A stretch of DNA of 64,000 bases from Bolinopsis microptera (taxonomy: Eukaryota; Ctenophora; Tentaculata; Lobata; Bolinopsidae): positions 7,617,983 through 7,681,982 of the forward strand of contig NC_087077.1 in NCBI RefSeq assembly GCF_026151205.1, written 5' to 3'. The translations under genes and the position numbers were made by a program. The notes below the pieces were generated by a model. It saw nothing but the letters and a program-made list of their open reading frames with translations, had not been told where the DNA came from and did no database searches. Positions 1 to 11,877 of this stretch are shown one piece after another; within the stretch, counting starts at the first letter, position 1, and each line of letters begins with the position of its first letter.

Positions 1-1479
1 TTAATTTAAAGTCTTTATCAATTTAGAAAATATTAGGAGTCAGCGTAACAAGCTGAAAGTTGTAAGGTTTGTATTTGTAGCGCGATGCACTACTGGGTCG
101 CGCGCGCATCAAATAATGCTTCTCGCAACCACAGTAGTGTGCAAACCAACATTCGAACCACCAGCAGCTGGTGGTCAATTTCCTACGAACGCGACTTAAT
201 TTTGGTTCAGACTGGAGTCGAGCGCTACGTTATAGCTGTATATATAGCTCGTTTCACGACGAAATCTTCATTTATTGAGTTTGTCTGTCGATTATGTTGG
301 AGTTTGTACTTTTAATTTTGTACTCGAATACTGTTAATTTATTTTTATTAAATAGTTGTTTTTCGTAACAGCACACTAGTACGTGATTCCTTTTGTTATT
401 CTTACATAATTAGGAAGATTTTAAACTTCAATACTATAAATAATCAAATATTTACGAACACCGATCATCGGTATGTACCCATTATGCATTATTGGTATCG
501 AAGTCTTATGTTGAGCTGGATATCGAAAAATTTCAAAATGTAAGGCTGTAATTTTGTACTTGTTTAGGTGTAGAACTAGGATTAACAACTTGATTGCTAG
601 GAGCTAGGAAGAGATTTTAGTAATGATGACCCTTTAAACTTAAACTATATCTCTAGTGCACTTCGATCGGTTTTCTTTTCAATTTTGATAAAACCTAGTC
701 GTGATCTTTGTTTCAGAACTTCACTAATTTGTTAAGTTTTGTAGTTTATATAGACGGAACATGAGCAGATACCATTTGATTAATTATAATATATCCGATT
801 TGAAATATTATTCTGTCGGAGTTTGAGTTCTACATGGACACATTTATTAACATCCCGCATGAATTTGTGTCGTCTTTACAATTTTTTGCGCTGAATTTGT
901 ATGCTTATTAATACTGCCGCATGATATCAGTAGCTGCTATAAAACTAGAGTGTATAGCATGTGTATTATACGATGTTTCCCACGTAAAAATCGCAGGTTG
1001 TTTTGGTGCGGCTGGGCACTCTACTGGTGATTGACACCAGAGACTGAGAAAAACTTTGACATAATTTTCAAGTTTGATATGACCTAATAACTACCACATT
1101 TACAGGAAGTATGGTAATACATTCTTGTCAGCTGTCTGGGCAAATCTTCTCTCGCAGAATTGGATTAAAATTTAATGTATTTTATTTCTCACTTCCAACG
1201 ATGTCGCAATTATTAGGTAAAATTTGAAGTTATTTTGAGATTCAATTAATAAATTTTAGATTGCAGCTTGATATCACTTAGTATGTACATTGTACTCGGT
1301 TGCAAGGGTAGAACTTATGAGAATACTATCATAGTATTATTGCACTATACTATTATGGGTTCATCAAAGTTCGTATCATGATTTGTCACAATTAAACCAT
1401 CGAGTCACTTGAGGAAACCCGTTAAAGCTCGCAATTGGCGACGAGATAAAGTTTGTGGTACCTCTAGATGTTAAGTTAA
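1..1479. other. Intergenic, no recognisable feature
   Basis: AT-rich sequence with frequent stops in all frames. Short ORFs here show no family resemblance. I see no gene, RNA or repeat shared with the rest of the window. Confidence 0.5.
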
Positions 1480-2230
1480 CTCTTAGGCTCCAATCTTCCT
1501 TACTATACCTACCACTCCTTCTTCCTTGATAAGAAGTAGATCCATCTGGAACAGTGAGCTGCTTCTTCCCTTCTATCCCGTACTAGCCTACTCAGCTCTC
1601 TCCAAACCGTGAACAACTACTCCCGGTGCTAGAACTTTAACCGCATAATTATAACAGCACAATTCTTTCGCTTGAATCTCAGTCTGCTGTAAGACTGCTG
1701 TACCGGTAGAGTTTTTACTTGTATGATTCAGCAATCTGCTCTTTAGATGGTACCGTTACCTCCCGCCATAAGACTGTGCCGTCTTGGTGACCTTGAGAAT
1801 ATCATAAGGTCCGATATATAAAAGCACTATCCAATATCGAGACCCACTCAGGATCCCAAACCACGACTCCTTTCGGTCGTCTGTACTTGCTTTTTTCCTC
1901 CCAGCATGGACTAAGTCAATGATACTGTCTTACATCGCTGGCCTTGTTCTTATAAGTGTTCACTCGGCGCTCACAAGATAACATGTTCAGAGATCTGTTG
2001 CAGAACCTTGTCGTGCCGTCATTTATATACTCCTTGACTAAGAGCTACTTTACACCTACAGCAAAAATGTGCTAAATGATACCCATCATCTCCTCACATT
2101 ACTGTACTTGCACTTACCATCCTCATCTTCGCCATAGAGGTGGTTAAGAGGGTGACGTACACAGCATCTAGCACGAATCCAATAAGTGAGTCTACAGTGC
2201 GTGTCGAAATACATTGCATGTACCCTTATA
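1480..2230 (-). pseudogene. Possible decayed LTR-retrotransposon pol remnant
   Basis: On the minus strand, short broken frames read like the tail of a retroelement pol gene, for example GPYDILKV around 1800-1820, a phrase typical of the integrase C-terminal region of gypsy-type elements. Another frame, GEDEDGKCKY, reads near 2120. Stops and frame changes interrupt every frame. The assignment rests on short motifs only and could be wrong. Confidence 0.2.
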
Positions 2231-2661
2231 TATTAATTGAGACAGAATTTTAATAGATCAACAAATTCTTAAAATTTAAAAAGGTAGAATTTAATTCTAT
2301 GGCATTTATTGAAACCTGCTTTTTTAAAGTTGAGAATTGGTTTCAATTTCTAGAATATCACGATAATGTTGACTCAAAACTGTTTCAGGCAGCTATCAAG
2401 TCTCAAGATATGACATAATTTGATAGAATGTTAGTACCAACGCTATCAGTGCATTGAAGTCGAGTTCTCGATACAGGTATTATAATTAGGTTCTATCGAC
2501 CGTTTTTGTAGTCTTAACTCATTTTTATTTGTTATTATACGACCAATTAAAACCTAGCAAACCAGACTTCTTTATGTGCTAAATGTTACTTTAACCTTAA
2601 TAATAGCAGCATTGTGGCAGATATCCAGTTACATTTTTTCCAGCCGTATATTATAAATATA

Positions 2662-2866
2662 CAGGGTGGGCCAAAAGTCAGTGTGCAAACGTTGGCATTA
2701 ATAGCTCAGTCACTGAGTGCCCAATTGAAATAATTGGTTCTGGTATGACTTACTACCACCACTGGTTCGAGAAATTTGTCAAATCGAAACATATTTGTGT
2801 TCATTGTTTTCAAAAGAAGGTTCATTTTCGCATTTATTTGATAGTTTGGATAATCGGATCGAGCCA
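2662..2866 (+). mobile_element. Tc1/mariner-like element end (solo fragment)
   Basis: Begins at a TA with ACAGGGTGGGCCAAAAGT, a terminal sequence typical of mariner-type transposons. The following 200 bp are shared, inverted and diverged, with 28935-29140. No transposase ORF and no matching opposite end are visible, so this is a solo end or deleted copy. Confidence 0.6.
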
Positions 2867-2944
2867 AATTTTATTGAATTGTGTTTAGCCATTTAAATTA
2901 CGTTTGCTCTAAAAAAATGAGAGTATATATATATTACTCATGCA

Positions 2945-2984
2945 ACTAAGATAAATTGAGTATAAATACTCAATTTATCTTAGT
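2945..2984. repeat. Perfect 18-bp-arm palindrome (copy 1)
   Basis: Arms 2945-2962 and 2967-2984 are exact reverse complements around the 4-nt spacer TAAA. The hairpin is AT-rich. It is repeated at 4190-4229. Confidence 0.9.
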
Positions 2985-3041
2985 TTAAGCTCCAAGTTAT
3001 ATAACTCATTTTCTAAAGGTCTCGTAAATATTAATCAATTA

Positions 3042-3247
3042 CAGAGGGTGTGGCCTCTTTTTCACTGAAAAGACGCCATCAGATTTCATTGCATTCTGGG
3101 ACCAATTTTGGTGTGATTTAAAGTATCCTACAAATTGGTGTTTACTGTTTCGACTTTTGTAAAATCACTGTAACAATATAATCTGTATTCTTATAGTTTC
3201 AACCATAATAGTGAAATAGAGGGGCTGGCCAATAGCCACACCCTCTG
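3042..3247. mobile_element. MITE, 206 bp, TA-flanked (copy 1)
   Basis: Left end CAGAGGGTGTGGC and right end GCCACACCCTCTG form perfect 13-bp terminal inverted repeats flanked by TA. The flanks are also imperfectly inverted for about 40 bp more, so the true element may extend from about 2990 to 3300. TA target and CAGRGKGT-type ends suit a Tc1/mariner-derived MITE. No ORF. Confidence 0.65.
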
Positions 3248-3691
3248 TAATTGATTTAAGTCTACGAAACTTTCAGAAATTTGTGTGTAATTCGGAGATA
3301 AATTAAACAAGTTGTTATCGGCCACCATGTGTAAACGGAATGTTCTAGCAGACTGTATAATACTATAAACATACATTTTCTTACACACACATAATCTAAT
3401 CTCTGGAATGTTGCTATGATATCAATGGCAATGTTTTGATACTGTGTATTATCATGATTATGCCTTACAGGCCGATCTTCCGATGGAGTTTCGGTTGCCA
3501 TGGCAACACATCAATATGATAAAGAATTTGTAAACGCAGTCACAACTCTGTCGTGTACACTGTACGGTGCGAGCGGTTATTTTATGATAGGTAACATCTA
3601 CTTTTTCAGCATTTGCGGGATGACCAGTTCACACGTATATTTTCGCAGACACAACTTCGCATAAAATTATATCCAATTATTCTATAACCAA

Positions 3692-4166
3692 TTATCTACA
3701 CGGACTTCTGTCTAAATATGAATGAAATCGAGAAAACCAAATATTATATGTTTCATCCTGAAGTGCTGAGTTCTCAGGCAGTATAATCATGATCCTGATA
3801 GATATCGAAGTCTCCTTAAATGATTGTCTCTGCTGCTTAATATATCTGGATTGTCGTTGGGAGGCGATGCAGATTTGTTTACTTTTAAGGGGGAGGTTCT
3901 GCTCAGCAGGAGAAAGAGGTGATGCACATTTTGTATTTGTCTGACATGTAGGACTTGAGCCACGTTTCCGTAAGTGCAATAAACGGTAACGAGTGGTTTT
4001 TGGATTTCTCCTGAATAAGAGCTGAGATTTTTGGCACTTCCCATATACTCGCACTTGATGCACTAGGATTCATGGACTGGACATTTAAGACGAGGCATGA
4101 GGAATAACGGGCACGTGCAGTGTATCCTCTGAGGCGGTAGGAACTGCTGGTAGTGGTATAGTGGGT
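3692..4166 (-). pseudogene. LINE fragment, endonuclease N-terminus (copy 1)
   Basis: Minus-strand frames resemble the start of a LINE ORF2 apurinic-type endonuclease, with IALTETWLK around 3960 and a NDNPDI block near 3850. These match the usual spacing of the first catalytic Glu and the following domain. Stops and frame changes break it. Copy 1 is cut at the duplication boundary. Confidence 0.5.
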
Positions 4167-4189
4167 AGTATATATATATTACTCATGCA

Positions 4190-4229
4190 ACTAAGATAAA
4201 TTGAGTATAAATACTCAATTTATCTTAGT
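4190..4229. repeat. Perfect 18-bp-arm palindrome (copy 2)
   Basis: Same hairpin as 2945-2984, carried by the second unit of the tandem duplication. Confidence 0.9.
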
Positions 4230-4286
4230 TTAAGTTGCAAGTTATATAACTCATTTTCTAAAGGTCTCGTAAACTTTAATCAATTA

Positions 4287-4492
4287 CAGAGAGTGTGGCC
4301 TCTTTTTCACTGAAAAGACGCCATCAGATTTCATTGCATTCTGGGACCAATTTTGGTGTGATTTAAAGTATCCTACAAATTGGTGTTTACTGTTTCGACT
4401 TTTGTAAAATCACTGTAACAATATAATCTGTATTCTTATAGTTTCAACCATAATAGTGAAATAGAGGGGCTGGCCAATAGCCACACCCTCTG
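4287..4492. mobile_element. MITE, 206 bp, TA-flanked (copy 2)
   Basis: Copy of 3042-3247 in the second duplication unit. The left inverted repeat has one change (GAGAGTGT instead of GAGGGTGT), the right end is intact. Confidence 0.6.
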
Positions 4493-4936
4493 TAATTGAT
4501 TTAAGTCTACGAAACTTTCAGAAATTTGTGTGTAATTCGGAGATAAATTAAACAAGTTGTTATCGGCCACCATGTGTAAACGGAATGTTCTAGCAGACTG
4601 TATAATACTATAAACATACATTTTCTTACACACACATAATCTAATCTCTGGAATGTTGCTATGATATCAATGGCAATGTTTTGATACTGTGTATTATCAT
4701 GATTATGCCTTACAGGCCGATCTTCCGATGGAGTTTCGGTTGCCATGGCAACACATCAATATGATAAAGAATTTGTAAACGCAGTCACAACTCTGTCGTG
4801 TACACTGTACGGTGCGAGCGGTTATTTTATGATAGGTAACATCTACTTTTTCAGCATTTGCGGGATGACCAGTTCACACGTATATTTTCGCAGACACAAC
4901 TTCGCATAAAATTATATCCAATTATTCTATAACCAA

Positions 4937-5560
4937 TTATCTACACGGACTTCTGTCTAAATATGAATGAAATCGAGAAAACCAAATATTATATGTTTCA
5001 TCCTGAAGTGCTGAGTTCTCAGGCAGTAAAATCATGATCCTGATAGATATCGAAGTCTCCTTAAATGATTGTCTCTGCTGCTTAATATATCTGGATTGTC
5101 GTTGGGAGGCGATGCAGATTTGTTTACTTTTAAGGGGGAGGTTCTGCTCAGCAGGAGAAAGAGGTGATGCACATTTTGTATTTGTCTGACATGTAGGACT
5201 TGAGCCACGTTTCCGTAAGTGCAATAAACGGTAACGAGTGGTTTTTGGATTTCTCCTGAATAAGAGCTGAGATTTTTGGCACTTCCCATATACTCGCACT
5301 TGATGCACTAGGATTCATGGACTGGACATTTAAGACGAGGCATGAGGAATAACGGGCACGTGCAGTGTATCCTCTGAGGCGGTAGGAACTGCTGGTAGTG
5401 GTATAGTGGGAGCGCTGTTCCTGGCTGAAGAGGTGGATGTGGTCTGGGGTAGTGGTAGGGCATTTGAGTTTGAGGGAGGCTGGACCGGTGGTCGACTATT
5501 TCTGATAGGAGTCCGATCCTGGTTTGCATCGTTTCCAACAGTCTCCGTAACTATAACAAT
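4937..5560 (-). pseudogene. LINE fragment, ORF1 tail plus endonuclease N-terminus (copy 2)
   Basis: Same endonuclease-like segment as copy 1, extended upstream into a Pro/Ser/Thr-rich open stretch (about 5335-5560 on the minus strand, reading SRPPVQPPSNSNALPLPQ and similar) of the kind seen in LINE ORF1 tails. Several in-frame stops and shifts make it non-functional. The clade cannot be told from this short segment. Confidence 0.5.
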
Positions 5561-6317
5561 CCTGTGATCTGGTATTGGTTACTTAAACTTATTTAATTGA
5601 ACATGGTGTTTGACGTTGGAGCTTATCACTTTACAGTTTACATCACCTTACCTGAATAATTGAATAGGATGAATACTGAATAGCATTTATTAATGCTTTC
5701 TTTACCCGGAGAACTCTGTTTTACTTGTCCCTCGGTAACACAAGACCGTGAGCCGTGACACTTAGTCACAATAATTAAGTCATAAGTCAGAAAGAAGTCC
5801 ATAATTCGTACACCCATGATTATGTTAAATATAGATTGACTCCAGTCTCCATTGTTCAATGACTTCGTCAAAATGTTTTAGGAAAATGTTCACAGATTTG
5901 TTAATTTTGGACTCAAATTAACGTTGAGAAAAACTGAATTTATTTTGGAAAAATCCCGGCTAAAACCAAAATCCCGGCCGGTACCGGTACAAAATCGCCA
6001 AATACCAGCCGGTATTCCGGCTGCGCCGGTTATATCCCGGTCGAGTTCTGTCTGAGACCTAATTTTATCTATTTCTCGTGCAATTTTAGATCAGACACAG
6101 TCATCTAAATTATTTAATAAGAAGGTTTAAATTATAAGCAATTAAAAACAGTTGGGACTATCATTGTTTGTGAGTACATATTATACGAATATAAGGTGGT
6201 TAATATAATTATAACACATTTAATATAAAACATTTAAGACACATTTTTTTATTCCTGCATTGTACTCATTAATTTAACTAGTAATATTATATAAAAACCA
6301 CATTTCTATTTGTACAG
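5561..6317. other. Intergenic with a CCGG-rich patch
   Basis: No gene seen. At 5955-6040 there is a short patch of repeated CCGG and GCCGGTA motifs, which stands out from the AT-rich surroundings and may be a degenerate repeat end. Confidence 0.4.
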
Positions 6318-6446
6318 GGAGCTGCTGGTAAACTACCGTCGCTATACATCGACTATGACTACAATCCTACTTTTAAAAACAAACTACATACATATCTCAC
6401 ATTTGCGAGGACTACTTCATCACAAGCAAAAAATCGACATTGGTAA
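6318..6446 (+). CDS. Possible terminal exon, unknown protein
   Basis: A TTTGTACAG acceptor is followed by 42 open codons ending GGTAAATAAA, so stop codon and a polyadenylation-like AATAAA nearly coincide. The peptide (starting GAAGKLPSLYIDYDY) is not recognised. Acceptor, open frame and signal together suggest a last exon or its remnant. No upstream partner exon was found, so chance or pseudogene remain possible. Confidence 0.25.
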   Translation, partial: GAAGKLPSLYIDYDYNPTFKNKLHTYLTFARTTSSQAKNRHW

Positions 6447-7980
6447 ATAAAGGTAGGTTCTTTTCACTGACTTCGTTAAATGAGTTACATATTTTCACAC
6501 AAATTACGTGCGTGATCATTAAAGGGTTGCTTGTGTGCAGTTACTTCTGGGCCAGCGCCACCCTGTTGGGAGTTTTCACATAAGTAAATTTGCCGATAAT
6601 ACAATTTTACTCATTCTGGACATGTTACCTATATTATCATTATACTAGTATTTCTTCAGGTCTGTCTTCTATAACCACGATGAAAAGAAAAGCTGGGCGA
6701 AAACATTTGAGACTGCAGATTGCAGAACTGGAACACTCTATTTGAAGACAGTGGCTGCTGAGTGCTGAGCTGCATCAAATCTATCAGCATCATGTAACTT
6801 CGATCAGGAACAGACTCCATTTCATTTCCGATAACTAGCACCTGTTTTCCCTAGACTTACCAAGTATTAAGTAACTGCATTAGTATTAGGTTAAATTAAA
6901 GGCCCTACATCGAACAAGTCTAACAATTAAAACTTAAATGCAAGAGTGCACAATTTATCACTAAATATCTTCCTCTTTTAATTCTAATCAACACACGGTT
7001 TCGTCTTTGTTTCACCCAATCGTGCTGATAATCAGTAATCATGCACTCTGCACTCTAACTTCGAGATGTTTCAAAAGGGCTCCCGACGAGTTGAATTAGA
7101 TCAATATTTTCTTTTGATACATAGATACTGATTGGGAGGTTCATCATACTATTCTTGTCACATGGTAACGATTAACGATTAGCTGATCAGCTTCCAGCAT
7201 CGACAGGCCGAAATCCATAAATATAATCAGTTGTAATTTAATATTTATCATCGTCCGGATCATCATAATATTTTAATTTAAAGTTACAATTGAACGGTGT
7301 TAAGAAAGATAATTTAAGAGAAATGTTTTGAAAGTGCCTGATTTCGAGTATAAGATCTGTACTGATACATTAATTTTCAGATTGTTATTATAGTTTATTT
7401 GTATTTTTTATATTATCTTATCCGCACAAGTTCGGAAGCCATCTGAACGCTATTGCCAGACACAGGCATATATTTATTTTGGGGTATCATGCTCTCAGAA
7501 ATTTCAACTCAGTCCGATATTATAGTTATACTAACCTGCATTGCATAAGGTTAATTGTCTCACAGTCTAGTGCATAAACCTTTTATTTTGTATAAACCCT
7601 TTATTTTGATTGGGAAAACTTTAGTTTAATGTGGTTACCGTCTCTAAAGTTGGCATGATAGTTAATAAACTCTTATCTATTATGTCACTGAAGATGACGA
7701 TAGCCTGTAGATTGATAGTTTGATCTAAGTATTTACAACAATTCATCTAGTTTGATTGATTCAAAGGGAAACAAATTCCTCTCTTATCTATTATGACTAT
7801 ATTTAAATTCAATCCTGTAAAGTGATACTCCTTTTTTAGTAATTTAAACATGTGTTTTCTCCTTCTGATTTTTAAACTATTACCGGTCACGCTGAATAAT
7901 AATGACATCAGTGAATTTAAAGCTATCGTTAACATCACTCAGAAAATGCGCGTCTTTAGCGCGTGTCTTGTTGTTATGCA
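6447..7980. other. Intergenic, nothing recognised
   Basis: AT-rich, stop-dense sequence. Short ORFs such as the one at 7850-8041 overlap the hairpin that follows and look accidental. Confidence 0.4.
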
Positions 7981-8041
7981 TCAATCCTTCGGTAGATCGG
8001 CGAGATGCACCACTGTGCCTCACCGAGCTGCGAAGGATTGA
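7981..8041. repeat. 61-nt strong hairpin
   Basis: The 11-nt arms TCAATCCTTCG and CGAAGGATTGA pair perfectly. Inside them TCGGCGAG pairs with CTCACCGA (one G-U) and GCAC with GTGC around a 4-nt loop. The shape is compatible with a pre-miRNA or with a tiny foldback. Nothing shows transcription. Confidence 0.45.
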
Positions 8042-8200
8042 CATCGTGAATCAAGGTTTGTATGATTGAAATGTCTCACGGCGTGAAGTTGTAGTTAGTA
8101 TTTTAAGCCGTTGTAAATTAGTAGTTATTTGGAATTGTGACGTTCCCGGTGCGAAAAGTAGTGGCTTGAAGATTGTTAAAGTTTCAAATTTATTAGAACT

Positions 8201-8531
8201 TATTTGACCAAAACCCATAATCATGGGTAGAGTGAACCGCTGCCAGTGTCTCTCTTTTCCAAACAAAAGAAAATGATATTAATTTGAGGAACCGTCCGCA
8301 AATGCAAATTGATACCGAGAATGAAATCGGTCGCTCGCTTTTCCCATTCAATAAACTTTATTACAATACGTAAGCCGTGAATGAATGGGAAAAGCGAGCG
8401 ACCGATTTCATTCTCGGTATCAATTTGCATTTGCGGACGGTTCCTCAAATTAATATCATTTTCTTTTGTTTGGAAAAGAGAGACACTGGCAGCGGTTCAC
8501 TCTACCCATGATTATGGGTTTTGGTCAAATA
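8201..8531. repeat. Perfect inverted repeat, 150-bp arms, 31-nt spacer
   Basis: Positions 8201-8350 and 8382-8531 are exact reverse complements over 150 bp by direct comparison, separated by 31 nt (8351-8381). No ends typical of a transposon are visible. The perfect identity implies a very recent origin, active conversion, or an assembly fold-back artefact. Confidence 0.9.
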
Positions 8532-9545
8532 TCATCTCTTTTTGATTATAATGTCAGGATAATTTACACAGTCGAAACTTCATAAGGAGGTAATTTCAAC
8601 GATTTCGAAATTTTACCTTTGAAAACGTTTCCTTGTGTTTAGGTAGGCATATCTGTCAATAACAGACTGAATATAGCACTTTTTACTCATTCAAGTTGGC
8701 ATTAAATTCATATATAATGCCATTTTAATATCGTGGGAAAGCAGAATATATTCGAAATCACGAATGAGCAAAATTCTCACCTTTCGCACGTGCAAACTTT
8801 GAGCGGACGTTGCGTGCGCATAAAATATTGAATCACCATAAATTTTTGCATAGTGTTATTTAATATATAGTTTGATAAGCATGAAAAGTTTCAGAAGATT
8901 TCAAAAAGAACTTGGATCACAACGGGACTCCAAAGTTGGTAAAAATCGTGAAAATAACAATTTTTAGTGATTTTAGCTATTTTAAATGAATTTGGACGTG
9001 TCCCCACGTGTGCAACTTTTCGATTTTCAACTTTAAAACTAGCCTATAACACAATTTATACCTTTAGGAAGCACAATCGAGCTCCACAACCCAAGGGATG
9101 GCCCAACACCAGAGAATACTAATTCACAACTTTTGTGTTTTTATAAAATTATTCTTCAAAAAAGCACAAACTTCAATAGCGAATATCTTTATGAAGGAGC
9201 AAGGTAGGAAAACTTTCCGGTAGATTTTCAGAATGCTTGAACAATTATCTAAGACAAAAATGTCCTCAGATTTTGAATAAAATTACTCCTTAATGCTTTA
9301 AAATCGATTTGAAAAGTTGTTATTTTGTCAAAAATCAAGTTTTAAAAACACTTAAATTGATGACGTCATCAAGTGATGATGATGACGATAAATTATTTTT
9401 CGATGTAATGTAAACTAAAGTATAAACAATTATCTTTAAAACCTGTGGTTCGAAATGACTGTATCTTTTATACTTTTGAATCTACGGACACTTAAATGTA
9501 GGCTACAATTTACTGCAAAAGCGTCTATACATATATATATATATA
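8532..9545. other. Intergenic, nothing recognised
   Basis: Stop-dense AT-rich sequence without ORFs of note or recognised repeats. Confidence 0.4.
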
Positions 9546-9877
9546 CTAGTGTAACCCGGCCTACGGCCGGGATTTCACTGCCGCAGTTAAAAAGGGTAGG
9601 AGTAATTACCCGCAGAGTCAAAACCCGCATTAGGTGACCCAATAGTTTCTTAAACAATAATCTCATAATCAGTTATTTCTTGTGGATAATTAAGTCATTA
9701 TTAGCCATGAGGCACCACACTCCATGATCATAAGGTCTGAACACCGATTATTACACCTCATCACTCCCGTCTTGAACCGCTTTCTATTTTTATTTAAATC
9801 GTTATAGAAATTAACCCTTGTTAACTCCGCACCACACCCGCATATTATATTTGAAAACACGCATACCATTGTCGTAT

Positions 9878-9935
<58 letters not shown>

Positions 9936-10339
9936 GTCCAAACAGACCCCAAACACTAACAGTCCCCCCTCCCCTAATAAGCTTAAGGTATAACATTACA
10001 GCGTATCTTCCGGGCTAATCCAATTATGACGCTACTTAAATGCAGCTATAACATATTACACAGTAATGAGAGAGAGAGCAAGCCCCGTTACTCTTGCCGT
10101 TCTGCTCAAGCAATTTTATGTAACATTTGTGGTACAAAACCATCAATTAAACCACTTACCATCGGCCGATTTAAAAAAAAATTTCCTATGGGCTTCATCA
10201 GAGTTTTGTCGACACTATACCGAAAAAATCAGTCCCGTAACTCTTACCGTTTTTTTTGTATAACCGACCGGAAATTACACACGGACAGACAGACAGACAG
10301 ACACACACACACACACACATTCTGGTGTTATTAAGGTGA
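9546..10339 (-). mobile_element. Non-autonomous Helitron, copy 1 (794 bp)
   Basis: On the minus strand the element starts TCACCTTAATAACACC after an A. It ends with the GC-rich hairpin CCCGGCCGTAGGCCGGG, then TTACACTAG, followed by T. A 5' TC, a 3' hairpin a few bases before CTAG, and insertion between A and T with no target duplication are the textbook Helitron signature. It contains CT/CA microsatellites and no Rep-helicase, so it must move in trans. A second copy lies at 50573-51207. Confidence 0.85.
9881..9932. repeat. (CT)26 microsatellite inside Helitron
   Basis: Uninterrupted CT dinucleotides. They produce artefactual Arg-Glu or Leu-Ser ORFs on both strands. Confidence 0.95.
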
Positions 10340-11854
10340 TATATATATAGCTTCACGACAATCTGTTGTAAAACAGGGGTTCCAGAAAACCCACTTCCCG
10401 ATACTCCTGCAACATGAAATTTTTTTTACAGTCGATTTGGACAAGGTCTAGACGCTCTGCAAAGTTTCAGATCTCTAACTCAATTTTAACATGGTTTTTA
10501 AGGCACCTGAATATGGCGATTTTGGGTTTTTTACCTAATTTCGTATAACATGCTGGCGCGTATTTTGCGCAAATTTCTTAAAAACCTCCACATAACTATT
10601 TCTTATTCCTGTCATCTTTAACATTGAATTAGAATGTTTTGAACTTAAATATACCTGCTGAACTACTTTCGATGAGTCTTAATGCCTGGAAAACAATAAA
10701 GGGGATATAATAGTATAGGGGGTACATAGTGTTGTGAATATAAGGGCAACGGTTATGCTTGCCAGCATTGTGATAGTTAAAAGAATACTTACAATTATTT
10801 TAACAGCATTGATTTTTGATTATTGTGTTGACGAGCTAGCCGAGGTGTTACAAAAGTGCCATGAGAATCAACTCCCCCTTCAACTCCCCAAAGACCTGTC
10901 AACCAGCAGTCTACAAAAAGGGGAGCTCGCCTGCTGCTCGCCGCCTTCCGCCTTTCGCCTTCTGCATTCACCTGTTCCTATCATGGCCCGGGGTCTTGCT
11001 CTGCTGTATCCGTTCTCTCTCCACATGTTACTCATTTCTATTATAGGTTCGTAATTTAGATTAAGTTCTTGATCATGTTATTGTCATTGATTGCATTCGT
11101 ATCAAAAGGTTGACGTTAAAGATTAGTTCGTACTTAGGTCAATTTCCGTCGTATAATGCTTAATATGCTGTTAATATACATAATATCTCATCAGATTCCT
11201 CGCACTACTAGTACTACCTGTTCCCGATAGATCCTTCCAGAATTAGGCTATGGAGTTCCTTTCCTGAGGTAAAAATGTTACGTAAACCTTAATCCATCGT
11301 TCATAATCATAGCACTTTTCCCCTTGGTAACGTTGACGATTGTAGTATTATATTTATTTCCTGTGTACTAATTATTAGTTCTAATAGTTATTAATTTCCA
11401 GGCAATATGACGGTGATACCCACCCCACTTGCTCTGCATGTCCTCACCTAAGCTCCACCAGTCGTATTGCTTCGTAAGTTTATTACGTCTTCATTAAGAG
11501 GTTCCTACGATAGATTTTCCCTTAATTTAACTTAATCAATCTGATTATTGTCACGACTTAAACGCTCCGTACTTATAATTATCTTACTTCAGATTGATTC
11601 CCCCCTCCTTCCTCGATCGAGAACCGTTCGTCACTATGTTAGATCCTCGAGATGACCATGCAAGATGGTTCAGTTTTAGTTGACATTCCACTATATGAAA
11701 AGACCAGATCGCCACTTTATATTCTTATTCCTTGGTTAGTAAATTATACTTATAGTGATTCTAGTTCGTAAGTTATCTAGAAGTAGGAAATTAATACCTA
11801 TACTCCGTATAATTAGTGTGGTCTATTAAATTTGTATTGATATATGATCTCTTC
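10340..11854. other. Intergenic, no gene supported
   Basis: No family-recognisable ORF. The open stretch at 10734-11054 (+) has no familiar motif and lies in a biased region. I do not call it a gene. Confidence 0.4.
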
Positions 11855-11877
11855 AGAGAGAGAGAGAGAGAGAGAGA
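11855..11877. repeat. (AG)n microsatellite
   Basis: A run of AG dinucleotides, about 23 bp. Confidence 0.9.

Larger units (their letters stand above)
2922..4166. repeat. 1,245-bp tandem duplication, copy 1
   Basis: This segment is repeated head-to-tail at 4167-5411 with a constant offset of 1,245 bp and only scattered differences. The unit carries a 40-bp palindrome, a small MITE and part of a LINE ORF read on the minus strand. The unit starts in a TA-rich run (TATATATATATTACTC), a plausible slippage or recombination point. Confidence 0.9.
4167..5411. repeat. 1,245-bp tandem duplication, copy 2
   Basis: Second direct copy of 2922-4166. Homology stops at about 5410, but the LINE-like coding sequence continues to about 5560. 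Copy 2 therefore carries the original junction and copy 1 is truncated by the duplication. Confidence 0.9.

Noticed and set aside
9690-10018. ORFs with RERERE or LSLSLS runs
   Set aside because: Created by the (CT)26 microsatellite inside a Helitron.
10734-11054. 106-codon plus-strand ORF
   Set aside because: No recognisable motif, no splice or polyadenylation context, in a repeat-rich stretch.
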